Of a stretch of 43,090 bases of DNA, positions 27,498 through 38,146 are shown one piece after another. Made by a program: the position numbers and the translations under genes. The DNA lies in NCBI RefSeq assembly GCF_001722485.1, contig NZ_LWGL01000012.1, positions 1-43,090 on the forward strand, read 5' to 3'. The notes beneath the pieces are model-generated. The model did not search any database. It was not told the origin of the DNA and saw only the letters and a list, made by a program, of their open reading frames with translations. The stretch comes from Cellulosimicrobium cellulans (lineage in GTDB: Bacteria > Actinomycetota > Actinomycetes > Actinomycetales > Cellulomonadaceae). Every line of letters begins with the position of its first letter. Position 1 is the first letter of the stretch.

Positions 27498-28469
27498 GTG
27501 AAGCACCGCACCCTGCGCGGCGTCGCCGCGCTCACCCTCGGCGCCTCCCTCCTGCTCGCCGGCTGCGCGTCGGGCGATGGCGGGTCGGACGGCGAGACGT
27601 CGTCGCCCAGCCCGTCCGCGAGCGACGCGGCGACCTCGTCCCCCGAGGACGTCGCCGCCCTGGAGGCGGTCACGGTCTCGGGAGACGCAGGCTCGGAGCC
27701 GACGCTCGAGTTCGAGACGCCGTTCGAGGTCTCCGCGGTCACGGCGCTCTCCGTCGCGGACGGCGACGGCGCGCCGCTCGAGGACGGTCAGCAGCTCACG
27801 ATGCACTCGGCCACCTACTCGGGGGCCGACGCGACGAAGGGCAACTCGACGTGGGAGGCCGGCACCCCCGACACCCTCACGATGGGCGACGAGAGCCTCA
27901 TCCCCCAGCTCGCCGAGGCGCTCGAGGGCAAGAACGTCGGCACGCGCTTCCTCTTCGCCAACCCGGGCGCCGACCAGGCGACCGGTGAACCGGTCACCTA
28001 CCTGACGGTCGCGGAGATCACGGACGCGAAGACGATCCCGTCGCGCGCCGAGGGCGAGCCGGTCACGCCGGCCGAGGGCCTGCCCACCGTGACGCTCGAC
28101 GACACGGGCAAGCCGACGATCGAGGTTCCCGAGGGCTACGAGGCTCCCGCCGAGCTCGTGGCCCAGACCCTCATCAAGGGTGACGGCCCGGTCGTGACCG
28201 AGGACCAGACGGTCACCGCGCACTACACGGGCATGCTCTTCGACGGCACCGTCTTCGACTCGTCGTGGGACCGCGGCGCACCCACGAGCTTCTCGCTCCA
28301 GCAGGTCATCCCCGGCTGGACCCAGGGTCTCGCGGGCCAGACGGTCGGCAGCCAGGTGCTGCTCGTCATCCCGTCCGAGCTCGGGTACGGCGCGCAGGGC
28401 ACGCCCGACGGCTCCATCCCGCCGGACTCGCCGCTCGTCTTCGTCGTGGACATCCTCGACGCGCAGTGA
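27498..28469 (+). CDS. FKBP-type peptidyl-prolyl isomerase lipoprotein
   Basis: 323 residues. The lipoprotein signal ends at LLLAGC with C23, so it is anchored outside the membrane; a Ser/Thr/Glu-rich tether follows (24-55). The C-terminal half (about 215-322) is a standard FKBP domain: VTAHYTGMLFDGTVFDSSWD, VIPGWTQGL (270-278), IPSELGYG (291-298) and PLVFVVDIL. The first half (about 75-176) has the same order of elements (QLTMHSATYSG, LIPQLAEALEGK, GTRFLFA, TYLTVAEI) but lacks the conserved active-site residues, so it looks like a decayed FKBP repeat. It should assist folding of secreted proteins. GTG 27498 has GAAGGA about 8 nt upstream. Confidence 0.88.
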   Translation: MKHRTLRGVAALTLGASLLLAGCASGDGGSDGETSSPSPSASDAATSSPEDVAALEAVTVSGDAGSEPTLEFETPFEVSAVTALSVADGDGAPLEDGQQLTMHSATYSGADATKGNSTWEAGTPDTLTMGDESLIPQLAEALEGKNVGTRFLFANPGADQATGEPVTYLTVAEITDAKTIPSRAEGEPVTPAEGLPTVTLDDTGKPTIEVPEGYEAPAELVAQTLIKGDGPVVTEDQTVTAHYTGMLFDGTVFDSSWDRGAPTSFSLQQVIPGWTQGLAGQTVGSQVLLVIPSELGYGAQGTPDGSIPPDSPLVFVVDILDAQ

Positions 28470-28508
28470 CGACCCGCTGACCGCCGGCGTTGCCGCGCCG
28501 CGTCGCCC

Positions 28509-28543
28509 ACGAGGGCCGCTCCCGTCCCGGGAGCGGCCCTCGT
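28509..28543. terminator. 16-bp hairpin after the FKBP gene
   Basis: 28509-28524 pairs perfectly with 28528-28543 around TCC, 39 nt after the stop. No T-run; the probable end of the FKBP transcript. Confidence 0.7.
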
Positions 28544-28598
28544 CGCGTGGAGCCGTCCGTGGCCACGCCCCGGTGCCCTGGGCACATCGAGCGCCACG

Positions 28599-28604
28599 TA
28601 GTCT
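28599..28604 (+). promoter_or_regulatory. -10-like hexamer of the phosphoribosyltransferase gene
   Basis: TAGTCT, 6 nt, then ATG 28611. The hexamer is identical to the one before the gene at 4855. Confidence 0.5.
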
Positions 28605-28610
28605 CGGGGG

Positions 28611-29174
28611 ATGACGGACCCCACGACCACGCCCGCTCCGACCGCGCCCACCGCACGCGAGGACACGCCGCCGTCGGCGGTCCCGCCGGAGCGCGAGGTG
28701 CTCACGTGGGAGACGTTCGGGGTGGCGGCGCGCGAGCTCGCCGAGCAGGTCGTGGCGAGCGGGTTCCGGCCCGACGTCGTCGTCGCGGTCGCGCGCGGCG
28801 GCCTGCTGCCGGGCGGCGCGGTCGCCTACGCGCTCGGCACGAAGGGCGTGGGCACGCTCAACGTCGAGTTCTACACCGACATCGGCCAGACGCTCGCCGA
28901 CCCGCGCGTCCTCCCGCCGCTCATGGACACGTCCGACCTGCCGGGCGCGCACGTCCTCGTGGTCGACGACGTCGCCGACTCCGGCCGCACGCTCGCGCTC
29001 GTCATGGAGATGCTGGGCGAGCACGGCGCCGAGGCGCGCTCCGCCGTGCTGTACACGAAGCCGCGCACGATCATCCAGCCGGACTACTCGTGGAAGGACA
29101 CCGACCTCTGGATCACGTTCCCATGGTCGGCCGACCCGCCGATCGAGGGCGCGACGGCGCGACCGAACGACTGA
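28611..29174 (+). CDS. phosphoribosyltransferase-fold protein
   Basis: 187 residues. After an unstructured Thr/Pro/Ala N terminus (about 1-28) comes a type I phosphoribosyltransferase fold: VVAVARGGLLPGGAVAY (57-73), then the PRPP-binding VLVVDDVADSGRTL (115-128), and the C-terminal SWKDTDLWITFPW typical of the xanthine/hypoxanthine-guanine group. It could salvage a purine base or be a regulatory relative; the base cannot be told from sequence alone. It is monocistronic: hairpins lie before its promoter (28509-28543) and after its stop (29188-29231). Confidence 0.82.
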   Translation: MTDPTTTPAPTAPTAREDTPPSAVPPEREVLTWETFGVAARELAEQVVASGFRPDVVVAVARGGLLPGGAVAYALGTKGVGTLNVEFYTDIGQTLADPRVLPPLMDTSDLPGAHVLVVDDVADSGRTLALVMEMLGEHGAEARSAVLYTKPRTIIQPDYSWKDTDLWITFPWSADPPIEGATARPND

Positions 29175-29187
29175 CCCTGGTCGCGCG

Positions 29188-29231
29188 ACGACGACGGCCG
29201 CCGTCCCTCGCGGGGCGGCGGCCGTCGTCGT
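29188..29231. terminator. 16-bp hairpin between convergent phosphoribosyltransferase gene and nrdF
   Basis: 29188-29203 pairs with 29216-29231, and the loop (TCCC / GGGG) can pair further. It is 14 nt past the plus-strand stop and 16 nt past the nrdF stop, so it can serve both. Confidence 0.75.
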
Positions 29232-29246
29232 GCGGGTGAGGGTGGC

Positions 29247-30461
<1,215 letters not shown>

Positions 30462-30469
30462 TCAGGCGA

Positions 30470-32674
30470 CTACAGCATGCAGCTGACGCAACCCTCCACC
30501 TCCGTCCCCTCCAGCGCGAGCTGGCGGAGGCGGATGTAGTACAGCGTCTTGATGCCCTTGCGCCACGCGTAGATCTGCGCGCGGTTGACGTCGCGCGTCG
30601 TGACCGTGTCCTTGAAGAACAGCGTGAGGCTCAGGCCCTGGTCGACGTGCTGCGTCGCGGCGGCGTACGTGTCGATGATCTTCTCGTACCCGATCTCGTA
30701 CGCGTCCTCGTAGTACTCGAGGTTGTCGTTCGTCAGGTACGGCGCCGGGTAGTAGACGCGGCCGATCTTGCCTTCCTTGCGGATCTCGATCTTCGACGGC
30801 ACCGGGTGGATGGACGACGTCGAGTTGTTGATGTACGAGATCGACCCCGTCGGCGGGACGGCCTGGAGGTTCTGGTTGTAGATCCCGTGCTCCATGACGG
30901 AGGCCTTGAGGGCCTTCCAGTCGTCCTGCGTCGGGATGTGCACGCCGGCGTCGGCGAACAGCTGACGGACGCGGTCGGTCTCCGGCTCCCACACCTGGTC
31001 GGTGTACTTGTCGAAGTACTCCCCCGTCGCGTACTTCGAGTCCTCGAAGCCGCCGAACGCGCGCCCGCGCTCGATCGCCAGCCGGTTGGAGGCCGCGATC
31101 GCGTGGTAGGCGACCGTGTAGAAGTAGATGTTGGTGAAGTCGACGCCCTCGGTGGAGCCGTAGTGGATCCGCTCGCGCGCGAGGTAGCCGTGGAGGTTCA
31201 TCTGGCCGAGGCCGATCGCGTGGCCCATCTCGTTGGCGCGCTTGATCGACGGGACCGACTCGATGCTCGTCTGGTCGGAGACGGCGGTGAGCGCGCGGAT
31301 CGCGGTGTCGATGGTCTTCGCGAAGTCGGGCGAGTCCATCGTCTTGGCGATGTTGAGCGAGCCGAGGTTGCAGGAGATGTCGCGGCCGACGTGGTCGTAC
31401 GAGAGGTCCTCGTTGAACGTCGACGGCGTCGAGACCTGGAGGATCTCCGAGCAGAGGTTCGAGTGGGTGATGCGGCCCTTGATCGGGTTCGCCTTGTTCA
31501 CCGTGTCCTCGAACATGATGTACGGGTAGCCGGACTCGAACTGCAGCTCGGCGATCGTCTGGAAGAAGTCGCGCGCCTTGATCTTCGTCTTGCGGATGCG
31601 CGAGTCGTCGACCATCTCGTCGTACTTCTCCGTGACGGAGATGTCCGCGAAGGGCTTGCCGTAGACGCGCTCGACGTCGTACGGCGAGAACAGGTACATG
31701 TCCTCGTTCTTCTTGGCGAGCTCGAACGTGATGTCCGGGATGACGACGCCGAGCGAGAGGGTCTTGATGCGGATCTTCTCGTCCGCGTTCTCGCGCTTGG
31801 TGTCGAGGAACCGCAGGATGTCCGGGTGGTGCGCGTGCAGGTACACGGCGCCGGCGCCCTGGCGCGCGCCGAGCTGGTTCGCGTAGGAGAACGAGTCCTC
31901 GAGCAGCTTCATCACGGGGATGACGCCGGACGACTGGTTCTCGATGTGCTTGATCGGCGCGCCGTGCTCGCGGATGTTGCTGAGCAGCAGGGCGACGCCC
32001 CCGCCGCGCTTCGACAGCTGCAGGGCGGAGTTGATGCCGCGCGCGATGGACTCCATGTTGTCCTCGATGCGCAGCAGGAAGCAGGACACGGGCTCGCCGC
32101 GCTGCGCCTTGCCGACGTTGAGGAACGTGGGCGTCGCGGGCTGGAAGCGGCCGCTGATGATCTCCTCGACGATGTCGAGGGCCTGCTGCTCGTTCCCGTC
32201 CGCGAGGCCGAGAGCGACCATGCACACGCGGTCCTCGAAGCGCTCGAGGTAGCGCTTGCCGTCGAACGTCTTGAGCGTGTACGAGGTGTAGTACTTGAAC
32301 GCGCCGAGGAACGTCTCGAAGCGGAACTTCTTCGAGTACGCGAACTCGAACAGCGACTTCACGAACGCGCGGTCGTACTTCGCGAGCACGGCCGGGTCGT
32401 AGTACTTGTTCTCGACGAGGTAGTCGAGCTTCTCGGCGAGGTCGTGGAAGAAGACCGTGTTCTGGTTGACGTGCTGCAGGAAGTACTGCCGCGCGGCCTC
32501 ACGGTCCTTGTCGAACTGGATCTCGCCGTTCGGCCCGTAGAGGTTGAGCATCGCGTTGAGCGCGTGGAAGTCGAGCTGCGTGCTCGACAGCGACACCTCC
32601 TGCGCCGAGGGCTCGGAGCCGGCGGCGAGCGCGCCGTCCGCGGTCACGCCGGAATCTGTGACTGTCGTTGCCAA
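30470..32674 (-). CDS. nrdE: class Ib ribonucleotide reductase, large subunit
   Basis: Catalytic subunit that reduces ribonucleoside diphosphates. About 734 residues. Family segments include [20 protein letters not shown] near the start, [40 protein letters not shown], the active-site SNLCSEIL and the thiyl-radical loop region. It ends GCVSCML, the CxxC tail re-reduced by NrdH. No N-terminal ATP-cone is present, as normal for class Ib. Two starts are possible: TTG 32674 (giving L-ATTVTDSG, weak GGGAC upstream) and GTG 32647, which overlaps the nrdI stop as GTGA. I list the longer form. Its order after nrdH and nrdI is the standard nrdHIE operon. Confidence 0.93.
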   Translation of the reverse strand: MATTVTDSGVTADGALAAGSEPSAQEVSLSSTQLDFHALNAMLNLYGPNGEIQFDKDREAARQYFLQHVNQNTVFFHDLAEKLDYLVENKYYDPAVLAKYDRAFVKSLFEFAYSKKFRFETFLGAFKYYTSYTLKTFDGKRYLERFEDRVCMVALGLADGNEQQALDIVEEIISGRFQPATPTFLNVGKAQRGEPVSCFLLRIEDNMESIARGINSALQLSKRGGGVALLLSNIREHGAPIKHIENQSSGVIPVMKLLEDSFSYANQLGARQGAGAVYLHAHHPDILRFLDTKRENADEKIRIKTLSLGVVIPDITFELAKKNEDMYLFSPYDVERVYGKPFADISVTEKYDEMVDDSRIRKTKIKARDFFQTIAELQFESGYPYIMFEDTVNKANPIKGRITHSNLCSEILQVSTPSTFNEDLSYDHVGRDISCNLGSLNIAKTMDSPDFAKTIDTAIRALTAVSDQTSIESVPSIKRANEMGHAIGLGQMNLHGYLARERIHYGSTEGVDFTNIYFYTVAYHAIAASNRLAIERGRAFGGFEDSKYATGEYFDKYTDQVWEPETDRVRQLFADAGVHIPTQDDWKALKASVMEHGIYNQNLQAVPPTGSISYINNSTSSIHPVPSKIEIRKEGKIGRVYYPAPYLTNDNLEYYEDAYEIGYEKIIDTYAAATQHVDQGLSLTLFFKDTVTTRDVNRAQIYAWRKGIKTLYYIRLRQLALEGTEVEGCVSCML

Positions 32675-33075
32675 AATCGTCCCAATCCGTCGCGGACGCG
32701 CACGGCGTCCTCGGCTGTTCCCAGGAGTTCGAAGGCGTACAGGTAGGGCACCTGGCACTTCGCGGAGATGATGTCGCCGGCGATGCAGTAGGCCTCGCCG
32801 AAGTTGGTGTTGCCCGCGGCGATGACACCGCGGATCAGCGACCGGTTGTGCACGTCGTTGAGGAACTTCACGACCTGGCGCGGGACGGCTCCGCCCTCGT
32901 TGCCGCCCCCGTAGGTCGGGACCATGAGCACGTAGGGCTCGTCCACCCGCAGGAACCCGTCGGTGGGTCGCAACGGGATGCGCCGTACGTCGATGCCCAG
33001 GGCGGGCAGGCCGAGCCGCTGGACGAAGCGGTGCGTGTTCTCGCTGACGCTGGAGAAGTAGACGAGCGACCCCAC
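32644..33075 (-). CDS. nrdI: NrdI flavodoxin-like protein
   Basis: FMN protein that supplies the oxidant for assembling the manganese-tyrosyl cofactor of NrdF. 143 residues: [19 protein letters not shown] binds the FMN phosphate, [20 protein letters not shown] forms the 50s loop, and [14 protein letters not shown] follows. The start is GTG 33073-33075, with GGAGG 9 nt upstream; the longer open frame adds an N terminus unlike the family. The 3' end overlaps nrdE. A 9-bp hairpin (33149-33172) lies between nrdH and nrdI and could lower expression of the downstream genes. Confidence 0.92.
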   Translation of the reverse strand: MGSLVYFSSVSENTHRFVQRLGLPALGIDVRRIPLRPTDGFLRVDEPYVLMVPTYGGGNEGGAVPRQVVKFLNDVHNRSLIRGVIAAGNTNFGEAYCIAGDIISAKCQVPYLYAFELLGTAEDAVRVRDGLGRFWQRQSQIPA

Positions 33076-33148
33076 GGGGACGCACCTCCGTCCTGCTCTG
33101 CGTACCGCCTGCTGTGCGCTGCTGCCGGGACGTCGCACGCCCCGGTGT

Positions 33149-33172
33149 GGGCCGGCCGTCACCGGCCGGCCC
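33149..33172 (-). terminator. 9-bp hairpin between nrdH and nrdI
   Basis: GGGCCGGCC / GGCCGGCCC with a 6-nt loop, 6 nt after the nrdH stop. No U-run, so at most a partial terminator or an mRNA end protector that would favour nrdH over nrdIE. Confidence 0.5.
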
Positions 33173-33178
33173 GTCGGG

Positions 33179-33424
33179 TCAGGCGACGACCGGGGCGACC
33201 TTCTGCGCGAGGGCGTTGATCTGGTCGGGGCGGAAGCCCGACCAGTGCTCCTCGCCGGCCACCACGACGGGGGCCTGCAGGTAGCCGAGCCCGCGCACCA
33301 GCTCGAGCGCCTCGGCGTCCTGGCTGATGTCGACGACCGTGTACTCGATGCCCTTCTTGTCGAGAGCGCGGTACGTCGCGTCGCACTGAACGCAAGCCGG
33401 CTTGCTGTAGACCGTGACGCTCAT
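33179..33424 (-). CDS. nrdH: NrdH redoxin (glutaredoxin-like)
   Basis: Electron donor for the class Ib reductase; reduces the C-terminal cysteines of NrdE and is itself reduced by thioredoxin reductase. 81 residues, exactly family-sized. Active site ACVQCDAT with C11-V-Q-C14, cis-proline region LQAPVVV, and the NrdH signature [13 protein letters not shown] 33422-33424 has GAGGAG about 9 nt upstream. It is the first gene of nrdHIE, with a NrdR-like box about 135 nt upstream. Confidence 0.95.
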   Translation of the reverse strand: MSVTVYSKPACVQCDATYRALDKKGIEYTVVDISQDAEALELVRGLGYLQAPVVVAGEEHWSGFRPDQINALAQKVAPVVA

Positions 33425-33555
33425 GGTGGGGGACTCCTCGTCTCTCGCTCAGGACCCGGTGCTCGGGGAGGGAGATGCGTCTCTGACCTCGAAGTACACC
33501 GGTGGAACTACGTATGTGTAAGCCTGTCGAGGCGCTACGCCCCCCAGGTGTGCAA

Positions 33556-33571
33556 CCACTATACCTAGGGG
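33556..33571 (-). promoter_or_regulatory. NrdR-box-like site upstream of nrdH
   Basis: The plus strand reads CCACTATACCTAGGGG; the minus strand reads CCCCTAGGTATAGTGG. NrdR boxes resemble ACACTATATATAGTGT, and the CTA..TATAGTG core is kept. A weaker second candidate, GGAACTACGTATGTGT (33503-33518), has its centre 53 bp away, about five helical turns. NrdR represses nrd genes when dATP is plentiful. Site only inferred from pattern. Confidence 0.5.
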
Positions 33572-33990
33572 TCGAACTCGCGCGAGCCCACTAGATGTCG
33601 TGTCGGGGTCGTGTCGCAACTTCACCCTCCGGCGTGTGGTAGCCACCGGCTCCTATGCTCCCAGGCACCCCTGACAGCCTGCTCCGCACCCCGTCGTCCA
33701 CCGCTCCGACGACCCCGGATCGGCCTGCTCCCGCGGCTTCCGCAGGATGGTCCACAGCATGGGGACGACGACGATCCACACCCTGTGCAGACCGGTGGAC
33801 CGCCCGCGGAGCCGCTCACCACGGCCGACAAATTGTGGTCGAACCGGACACGCCATCGCCTGGAAGTCGTCATCGGGTCGTGACCTGTCGGCGTGTCGCG
33901 CCATCACAAGAACGGTGCGAGAAAGGTCACGCTCACGGCGGCCTCACCTTGACCGACAGTGCAGGACCGCGCAGAGCGGGCGGGCCGGGG
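33572..33990. other. intergenic stretch with no recognised gene
   Basis: About 420 nt between the nrdH promoter region and hairpin element copy 3. Several short frames are open on both strands but none has a family pattern, a ribosome site or steady codon bias; the composition is less extreme than in the flanking genes. No tRNA, attachment site or origin was seen. It may hold the upstream part of the nrd promoter. Confidence 0.6.
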
Positions 33991-34073
33991 CGGGCGGGGT
34001 CGCGGGTCGTGGCGGGTCTGGCGGGAGGCCGCGAGGCACGAGCGGCCGGATGGTAGACCCGCGACCCCGCCCG
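33991..34073 (-). repeat. 3'-end hairpin element, copy 3 (after GH1 gene)
   Basis: The outer stem 33991-34008 / 34056-34073 is 18 bp without mismatch. The 47-nt interior has inner stem 34027-34032 / 34042-34047 (GGCCGC with GCGGCC) around GAGGCACGA on the plus strand, flanked by GTGGCGGGTCTGGCGGGA and GGATGGTA. It lies 82 nt past the stop of the beta-glucosidase gene, beyond a simple hairpin at 34112-34142. Confidence 0.9.
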
Positions 34074-34111
34074 CGGAGGGCCGCCCGCGGACGCACGCCC
34101 AGGACGCACGA

Positions 34112-34142
34112 AGGCCCGCCCGCGGGAAACACGGGCGGGCCT
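34112..34142 (-). terminator. 11-bp hairpin after the GH1 gene
   Basis: 34112-34122 pairs perfectly with 34132-34142 around a 9-nt loop, 13 nt beyond the stop. A short TTCG follows on the transcript strand. Probable end of the sugar operon. Confidence 0.7.
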
Positions 34143-34155
34143 CGTCGAGGACGCG

Positions 34156-35646
34156 TCAGGCCGTCTCGTCAACCCCCGGCAGCACGCCCGACGTCGCGAG
34201 CCGGCGGTACCAGTGCGCGGAGTCCTTCCACGTGCGCTCGAGCGTCTCGTAGTCGACGCGGATGATGCCGAACCGCCGGTCGTAGCCGTATCCCCACTCG
34301 AAGTTGTCGAGCAGCGACCACGCGAAGTACCCGCGCACGTCCGCGCCGGCGTCGATCGCGGCGCCGACGGCGTCGACGTGGTCGTGCAGGTAGGCGACGC
34401 GGCGGTCGTCGTGCACGCGCGGCGTGCCGTCGGCGTCGACCGTGACCTCGTCGTGGAACGCGGCCCCGTTCTCGGTGACCATGAGCGGCTGGTCGGGGTA
34501 GGTCCGCGCGAGGGACACGAGGAGCTCGGTCATGCCGGCGGGCTCGATGTTCCAGCCCATCGCGGTGTACGGGCCGGGCTGCTGGACGAACTCGACGTCG
34601 GTCACGCCGATCCACGGGCTGTGGGTGGAGGCGCCGTGCCCGTCGTTCTCGGCCCGCTCCCCCTCGCCGGAGAAGTGGCGCACGCGCACGGTCGAGTAGT
34701 AGTTCACGCCGAGCACGGACAGCGGCTGGCGGACGAGCTCGAGGTCGCCGTCGCGCACGAACGACCAGTCGCTGACGTGCGCGGTGTCGTCGAGGAGGTC
34801 CTGCGGGTACGCACCGTCGAGGACCGGGCCGAGGAAGGCGCGGTTGGCGAGGGCGTCGATCTTGCGGACCGCGTCGAGGTCGGCGTCCGAAGCCGGGTCG
34901 TCGGGGCGGATGACGTGGAGGTTGAGCGTGATGGACGTCTTCACGTCCTCCCCCAGCTCGTCGCGGATCGCGGCGACCGCGAGCCCGTGGGCGAGGTTGA
35001 GGTGGTGCACGGCCGCGAGCGCCGCGGCCGGCTCGGTGCGGCCGGGCGCGTGCACGCCGGAGCCGTAGCCGAGGTAGGCGGAGCACCAGGGCTCGTTGAG
35101 GGTGGTCCACGTGTCGACGCGGTCGCCGAGCTCGCGCGCCATGTGCCGGGCGTACTCGGCGAACGCGAAGGCGGTCCGGCGGTCGGCCCAGCCGCCGGCG
35201 TCCTCGAGCTCCTGGGGCAGGTCCCAGTGGTAGAGCGTGACGACGGGCTTGACGCCCTTCTCGAGCAGCGCGTCGACGAGGCGGGAGTAGAACGCGACGC
35301 CCTCGGCGTTGAACGGTCCCGAGCCGCCGGGCTGCACGCGTGACCAGGAGACGGAGAAGCGGTAGGCGCCGAGGCCGAGGTCGGCGATGTGCTGCACGTC
35401 CTCGGCCCACCGGTGGTAGTGGTCGTCGGCGACGTCGCCCGTGTCGCCGTTGAGGGTCCGGCCGGGGGTGTGCGAGTAGGTGTCCCAGATGGACGGCGTG
35501 CGGCCGCCCTCGGCGGCGGCGCCCTCGATCTGGTAGGCCGCGGTCGCGGAGCCCCACACGAAGTCGGCGGGGAACGTGCGTTTGCTCGAGGGCGCGGTCG
35601 CGGTCTCGGTGGGCGGGGTGGCTGCGGCGGTGGTGTCGGTGGTCAC
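34156..35646 (-). CDS. GH1 beta-glucosidase
   Basis: Cleaves terminal beta-glucosides, likely intracellular oligosaccharides. 496 residues, a standard GH1 barrel starting [20 protein letters not shown]. Acid/base is E185 (TLNEPW) and the nucleophile E392 (VTENGAAF); [19 protein letters not shown] is the aglycone-side signature. No signal peptide. The start is GTG 35644-35646 with GAGGA about 7 nt upstream; it adds a 25-residue Thr/Ala-rich leader. A CebR-like operator lies 65 nt upstream of the start and 25 nt past the preceding stop, so this gene may have its own regulated promoter at the end of the sugar operon. With the alpha-xylosidase it could take apart xyloglucan oligosaccharides stepwise. 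Confidence 0.92.
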   Translation of the reverse strand: MTTDTTAAATPPTETATAPSSKRTFPADFVWGSATAAYQIEGAAAEGGRTPSIWDTYSHTPGRTLNGDTGDVADDHYHRWAEDVQHIADLGLGAYRFSVSWSRVQPGGSGPFNAEGVAFYSRLVDALLEKGVKPVVTLYHWDLPQELEDAGGWADRRTAFAFAEYARHMARELGDRVDTWTTLNEPWCSAYLGYGSGVHAPGRTEPAAALAAVHHLNLAHGLAVAAIRDELGEDVKTSITLNLHVIRPDDPASDADLDAVRKIDALANRAFLGPVLDGAYPQDLLDDTAHVSDWSFVRDGDLELVRQPLSVLGVNYYSTVRVRHFSGEGERAENDGHGASTHSPWIGVTDVEFVQQPGPYTAMGWNIEPAGMTELLVSLARTYPDQPLMVTENGAAFHDEVTVDADGTPRVHDDRRVAYLHDHVDAVGAAIDAGADVRGYFAWSLLDNFEWGYGYDRRFGIIRVDYETLERTWKDSAHWYRRLATSGVLPGVDETA

Positions 35647-35710
35647 GGGATCCTCGCTGATCGGTCGCGGCGGGGCGACGGTCGGTCTCGGCAGGCGGTG
35701 GACGACGGCG

Positions 35711-35724
35711 TGGGAGCGCTTCCA
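35711..35724. promoter_or_regulatory. CebR-like LacI-family operator before the GH1 gene
   Basis: TGGGAGCGCTTCCA differs at one base from the Streptomyces CebR site TGGGAGCGCTCCCA. CebR-type regulators release this site on binding cellobiose or cellotriose. It is also close in core (GAAGCGCTTC) to the sites before the local lacI gene, so the local regulator is an alternative. Confidence 0.65.
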
Positions 35725-35749
35725 CACCGCCGTCCACCAGGATACGGGG

Positions 35750-38068
35750 TCAGGCGGCGTGGTCCGGGACGTCGACCGACACGCTGCCCGCACCGTCCGC
35801 CTCGGCCGACGCCGCGCCGCAGCGCAGCGCCCAACGGCCAGGGGCGTCGTCCGACGTCGCGGTGACGACCGCGCCCGACCGCACGACGCGGAACGTCGCG
35901 CCGGGGCCGCCGTCGTGGCCGGGCACCTCGACGGTGCCGTCGTAGCCGTCCGGGAGCTCGAACGCGTGGAGGGTCACGCCGTCCGCCCAGTCGTAGTCGG
36001 GGCGGTCGGTGCGCGCACCGACGGGCAGCACCGTGCCGGGCCGCACGAGGACCGGCAGCGAGTCGAACCCGTGCGTCTCCGTGACCCAGCGCGGCCCCGT
36101 CACCGTGGTCGGGAGCGAGCCCGCCGGGCCGTCCGCGGCGCCGTCGACGAGCCGGGTCCACGTGCCCTCCGGCACGTAGTACTCGACCCGGCCGTCGGCG
36201 CGGAAGACTGGCGCGACGAGGAGCGCGTCGCCGAGCAGGTACTGCGTGTCGGCGGTGTGCGCGCTCCGGTCCTCCGGGAACTCGAGCACCATCGGGCGCA
36301 TCATCGGGTGGCCCAGCGCGTGCGCGTCCTCCGCCACCCGCGCCAGGTAGGGCATGAGGGAGAGCTTGAGGTGCGTGAAGCGCCGGGTGACGTCGACCGC
36401 CTCCTCGTCGAACGCCCACGGCACGCGGTACGAGCCGGACCCGTGCAGGCGCGAGTGCGACGACAGGAGGCCGAACGCGAGCCACCGCTTGAACACGCCC
36501 GCGTCCGGCGTGCCCTCGAAGCCGCCGATGTCGTGGCTCCAGTACCCGAAGCCCGACATCGCGAGCGACAGCCCGCCGCGCAGCGACTCGGCCATCGACG
36601 CGTACGTCGAGTCGCAGTCGCCGCCCCAGTGCACGGGCAGCTGCTGCCCGCCGGCCGTCGCGGAACGGGCGAAGAGCACCGCCTCGCCCTCGCCGCGCCG
36701 CCGCTCGAGGAGCCGGAAGACGGCCTCGTTGTACAGCTGGGCGTAGTAGTTGTGCATCCGGCGCGGGTCGGAGCCGTCGTGCCACACGACGTCGTCGACG
36801 GGGATGCGCTCGCCGAAGTCGGTCTTGAAGCAGTCCACGCCCTGGTCGAGCAGGGCCTCGAGCTTGCCGACGTACCACGCGGTCGCGTCGGGGTTCGTGA
36901 AGTCGACGAGGCCCATGCCCGCCTGCCACATGTCCCACTGCCACACGCTGCCGTCGGTGCGGCGCACGAGGTAGCCGCGCTCGGCGGCCTCCGCGAAGAG
37001 CGGCGAGCGCTGCCCCACGTAGGGGTTGATCCACACGCACACCTTGAGGCCGCGGTCGTGCAGGCGGCGGAGCATCCCTTCGGGGTCCGGGAACGTGCGC
37101 GGGTCCCACTCGAAGTCGACCCACTGGTACTCGCGCATCCAGAAGCAGTCGAAGTGGAACACCGACAACGGCAGGTCGCGCTCGGCCATGCCCTCGATGA
37201 AGCCGGTGACGGTCTCCTCGTCGTAGCTCGTCGTGAACGACGTCGACAGCCACAGCCCGAACGACCACGCCGGCACGCGCGCGGGCCGGCCCGTCAGCGC
37301 GGTGTAGCGCGTGAGGACGTCCTTGGGCGTCGGGCCCTGGATGACGAGGTACTCGAGCGACTGGCCCTCGACCGACATCTGGACCCGCGTGTTGACCTCG
37401 GACGCGACCTCGAACGACACCCGCTCCGGGTGGTCGACGAACACGCCGTAGCCCTTGGTCGTCACGTAGAGCGGGACGTTCTTGTACGCCTGCTCGCTCG
37501 ACGTGCCGCCGTCCTCGTTCCAGATGTCGACGGACTGGCCGTTCTTGACGAGCGGCCCGAACCGCTCCCCCAGCCCGTAGACGAGCTCGCCCGGGTCGAG
37601 GCTGAGCTGCTCGTGGACCCAGGCGCCGCCGTCGTCGGACGTCACGGCCGCGACCGACTTCGGCAGCGACGACGTCAGCACCTCGCCGCCGGACTCGAAG
37701 TCGACGCGCCAGGTCCCGCCCCGGTGCACGCGCACGGCGAGGTCCTTCGAGCGCAGGACCGCGACGTCGTCGTCCATCTCGATCTCCGGGCGGAAGCCCT
37801 CCTCGCCCGTCACGGCGAACGACGGCCCGCGGCGCACCGCACCGGCGTGGTGCTCGATCCGCACCCGGATCACACCCGGGGCAGGCGAGGAGTACGTCGC
37901 CGTGAGCATCGGGCGGTTGAGCGTGTCGCCGCGGCCGCGGATCCTCGACGTCGGCGCGTAGACCGTGAGCGTGCCGGCCGCCTCGTCGGCGCGCACGTCG
38001 TCGACCTCGACCGCGTAGAGCGGGTGCATGCCGGGCCGGACCTGCCAGTACCCGTCGGTGAACTTCAT
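35750..38068 (-). CDS. yicI: GH31 alpha-xylosidase (YicI type)
   Basis: Removes alpha-xylosyl residues, as from isoprimeverose or xyloglucan oligosaccharides. 772 residues, the same length as E. coli YicI. The nucleophile motif KTDFGERIP places D417 against YicI D416; the acid/base is in [18 protein letters not shown] (D484 against YicI D482). [13 protein letters not shown] then [12 protein letters not shown] is the family N terminus. KTDFGERIP, rather than the alpha-glucosidase form, supports alpha-xylosidase. No signal peptide, so the substrate must be imported, consistent with the transporter genes just upstream. ATG 38066-38068 has GAAGGAAG upstream; 78 nt separate it from the permease stop. 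Confidence 0.9.
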   Translation of the reverse strand: MKFTDGYWQVRPGMHPLYAVEVDDVRADEAAGTLTVYAPTSRIRGRGDTLNRPMLTATYSSPAPGVIRVRIEHHAGAVRRGPSFAVTGEEGFRPEIEMDDDVAVLRSKDLAVRVHRGGTWRVDFESGGEVLTSSLPKSVAAVTSDDGGAWVHEQLSLDPGELVYGLGERFGPLVKNGQSVDIWNEDGGTSSEQAYKNVPLYVTTKGYGVFVDHPERVSFEVASEVNTRVQMSVEGQSLEYLVIQGPTPKDVLTRYTALTGRPARVPAWSFGLWLSTSFTTSYDEETVTGFIEGMAERDLPLSVFHFDCFWMREYQWVDFEWDPRTFPDPEGMLRRLHDRGLKVCVWINPYVGQRSPLFAEAAERGYLVRRTDGSVWQWDMWQAGMGLVDFTNPDATAWYVGKLEALLDQGVDCFKTDFGERIPVDDVVWHDGSDPRRMHNYYAQLYNEAVFRLLERRRGEGEAVLFARSATAGGQQLPVHWGGDCDSTYASMAESLRGGLSLAMSGFGYWSHDIGGFEGTPDAGVFKRWLAFGLLSSHSRLHGSGSYRVPWAFDEEAVDVTRRFTHLKLSLMPYLARVAEDAHALGHPMMRPMVLEFPEDRSAHTADTQYLLGDALLVAPVFRADGRVEYYVPEGTWTRLVDGAADGPAGSLPTTVTGPRWVTETHGFDSLPVLVRPGTVLPVGARTDRPDYDWADGVTLHAFELPDGYDGTVEVPGHDGGPGATFRVVRSGAVVTATSDDAPGRWALRCGAASAEADGAGSVSVDVPDHAA

Positions 38069-38146
38069 GGGTGGTGCTTCCTTCGTGTGGTGCGGGTCAG
38101 GGGGCGCGTCAGGGGTGCGCCGAGCGGGCGCGCAGGGGGCGGGCGG

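Noticed and set aside
33611-33907. Short overlapping open frames between nrdH and the GH1 gene
   Set aside because: No ribosome sites, no family pattern, and frames compete on both strands without codon bias.
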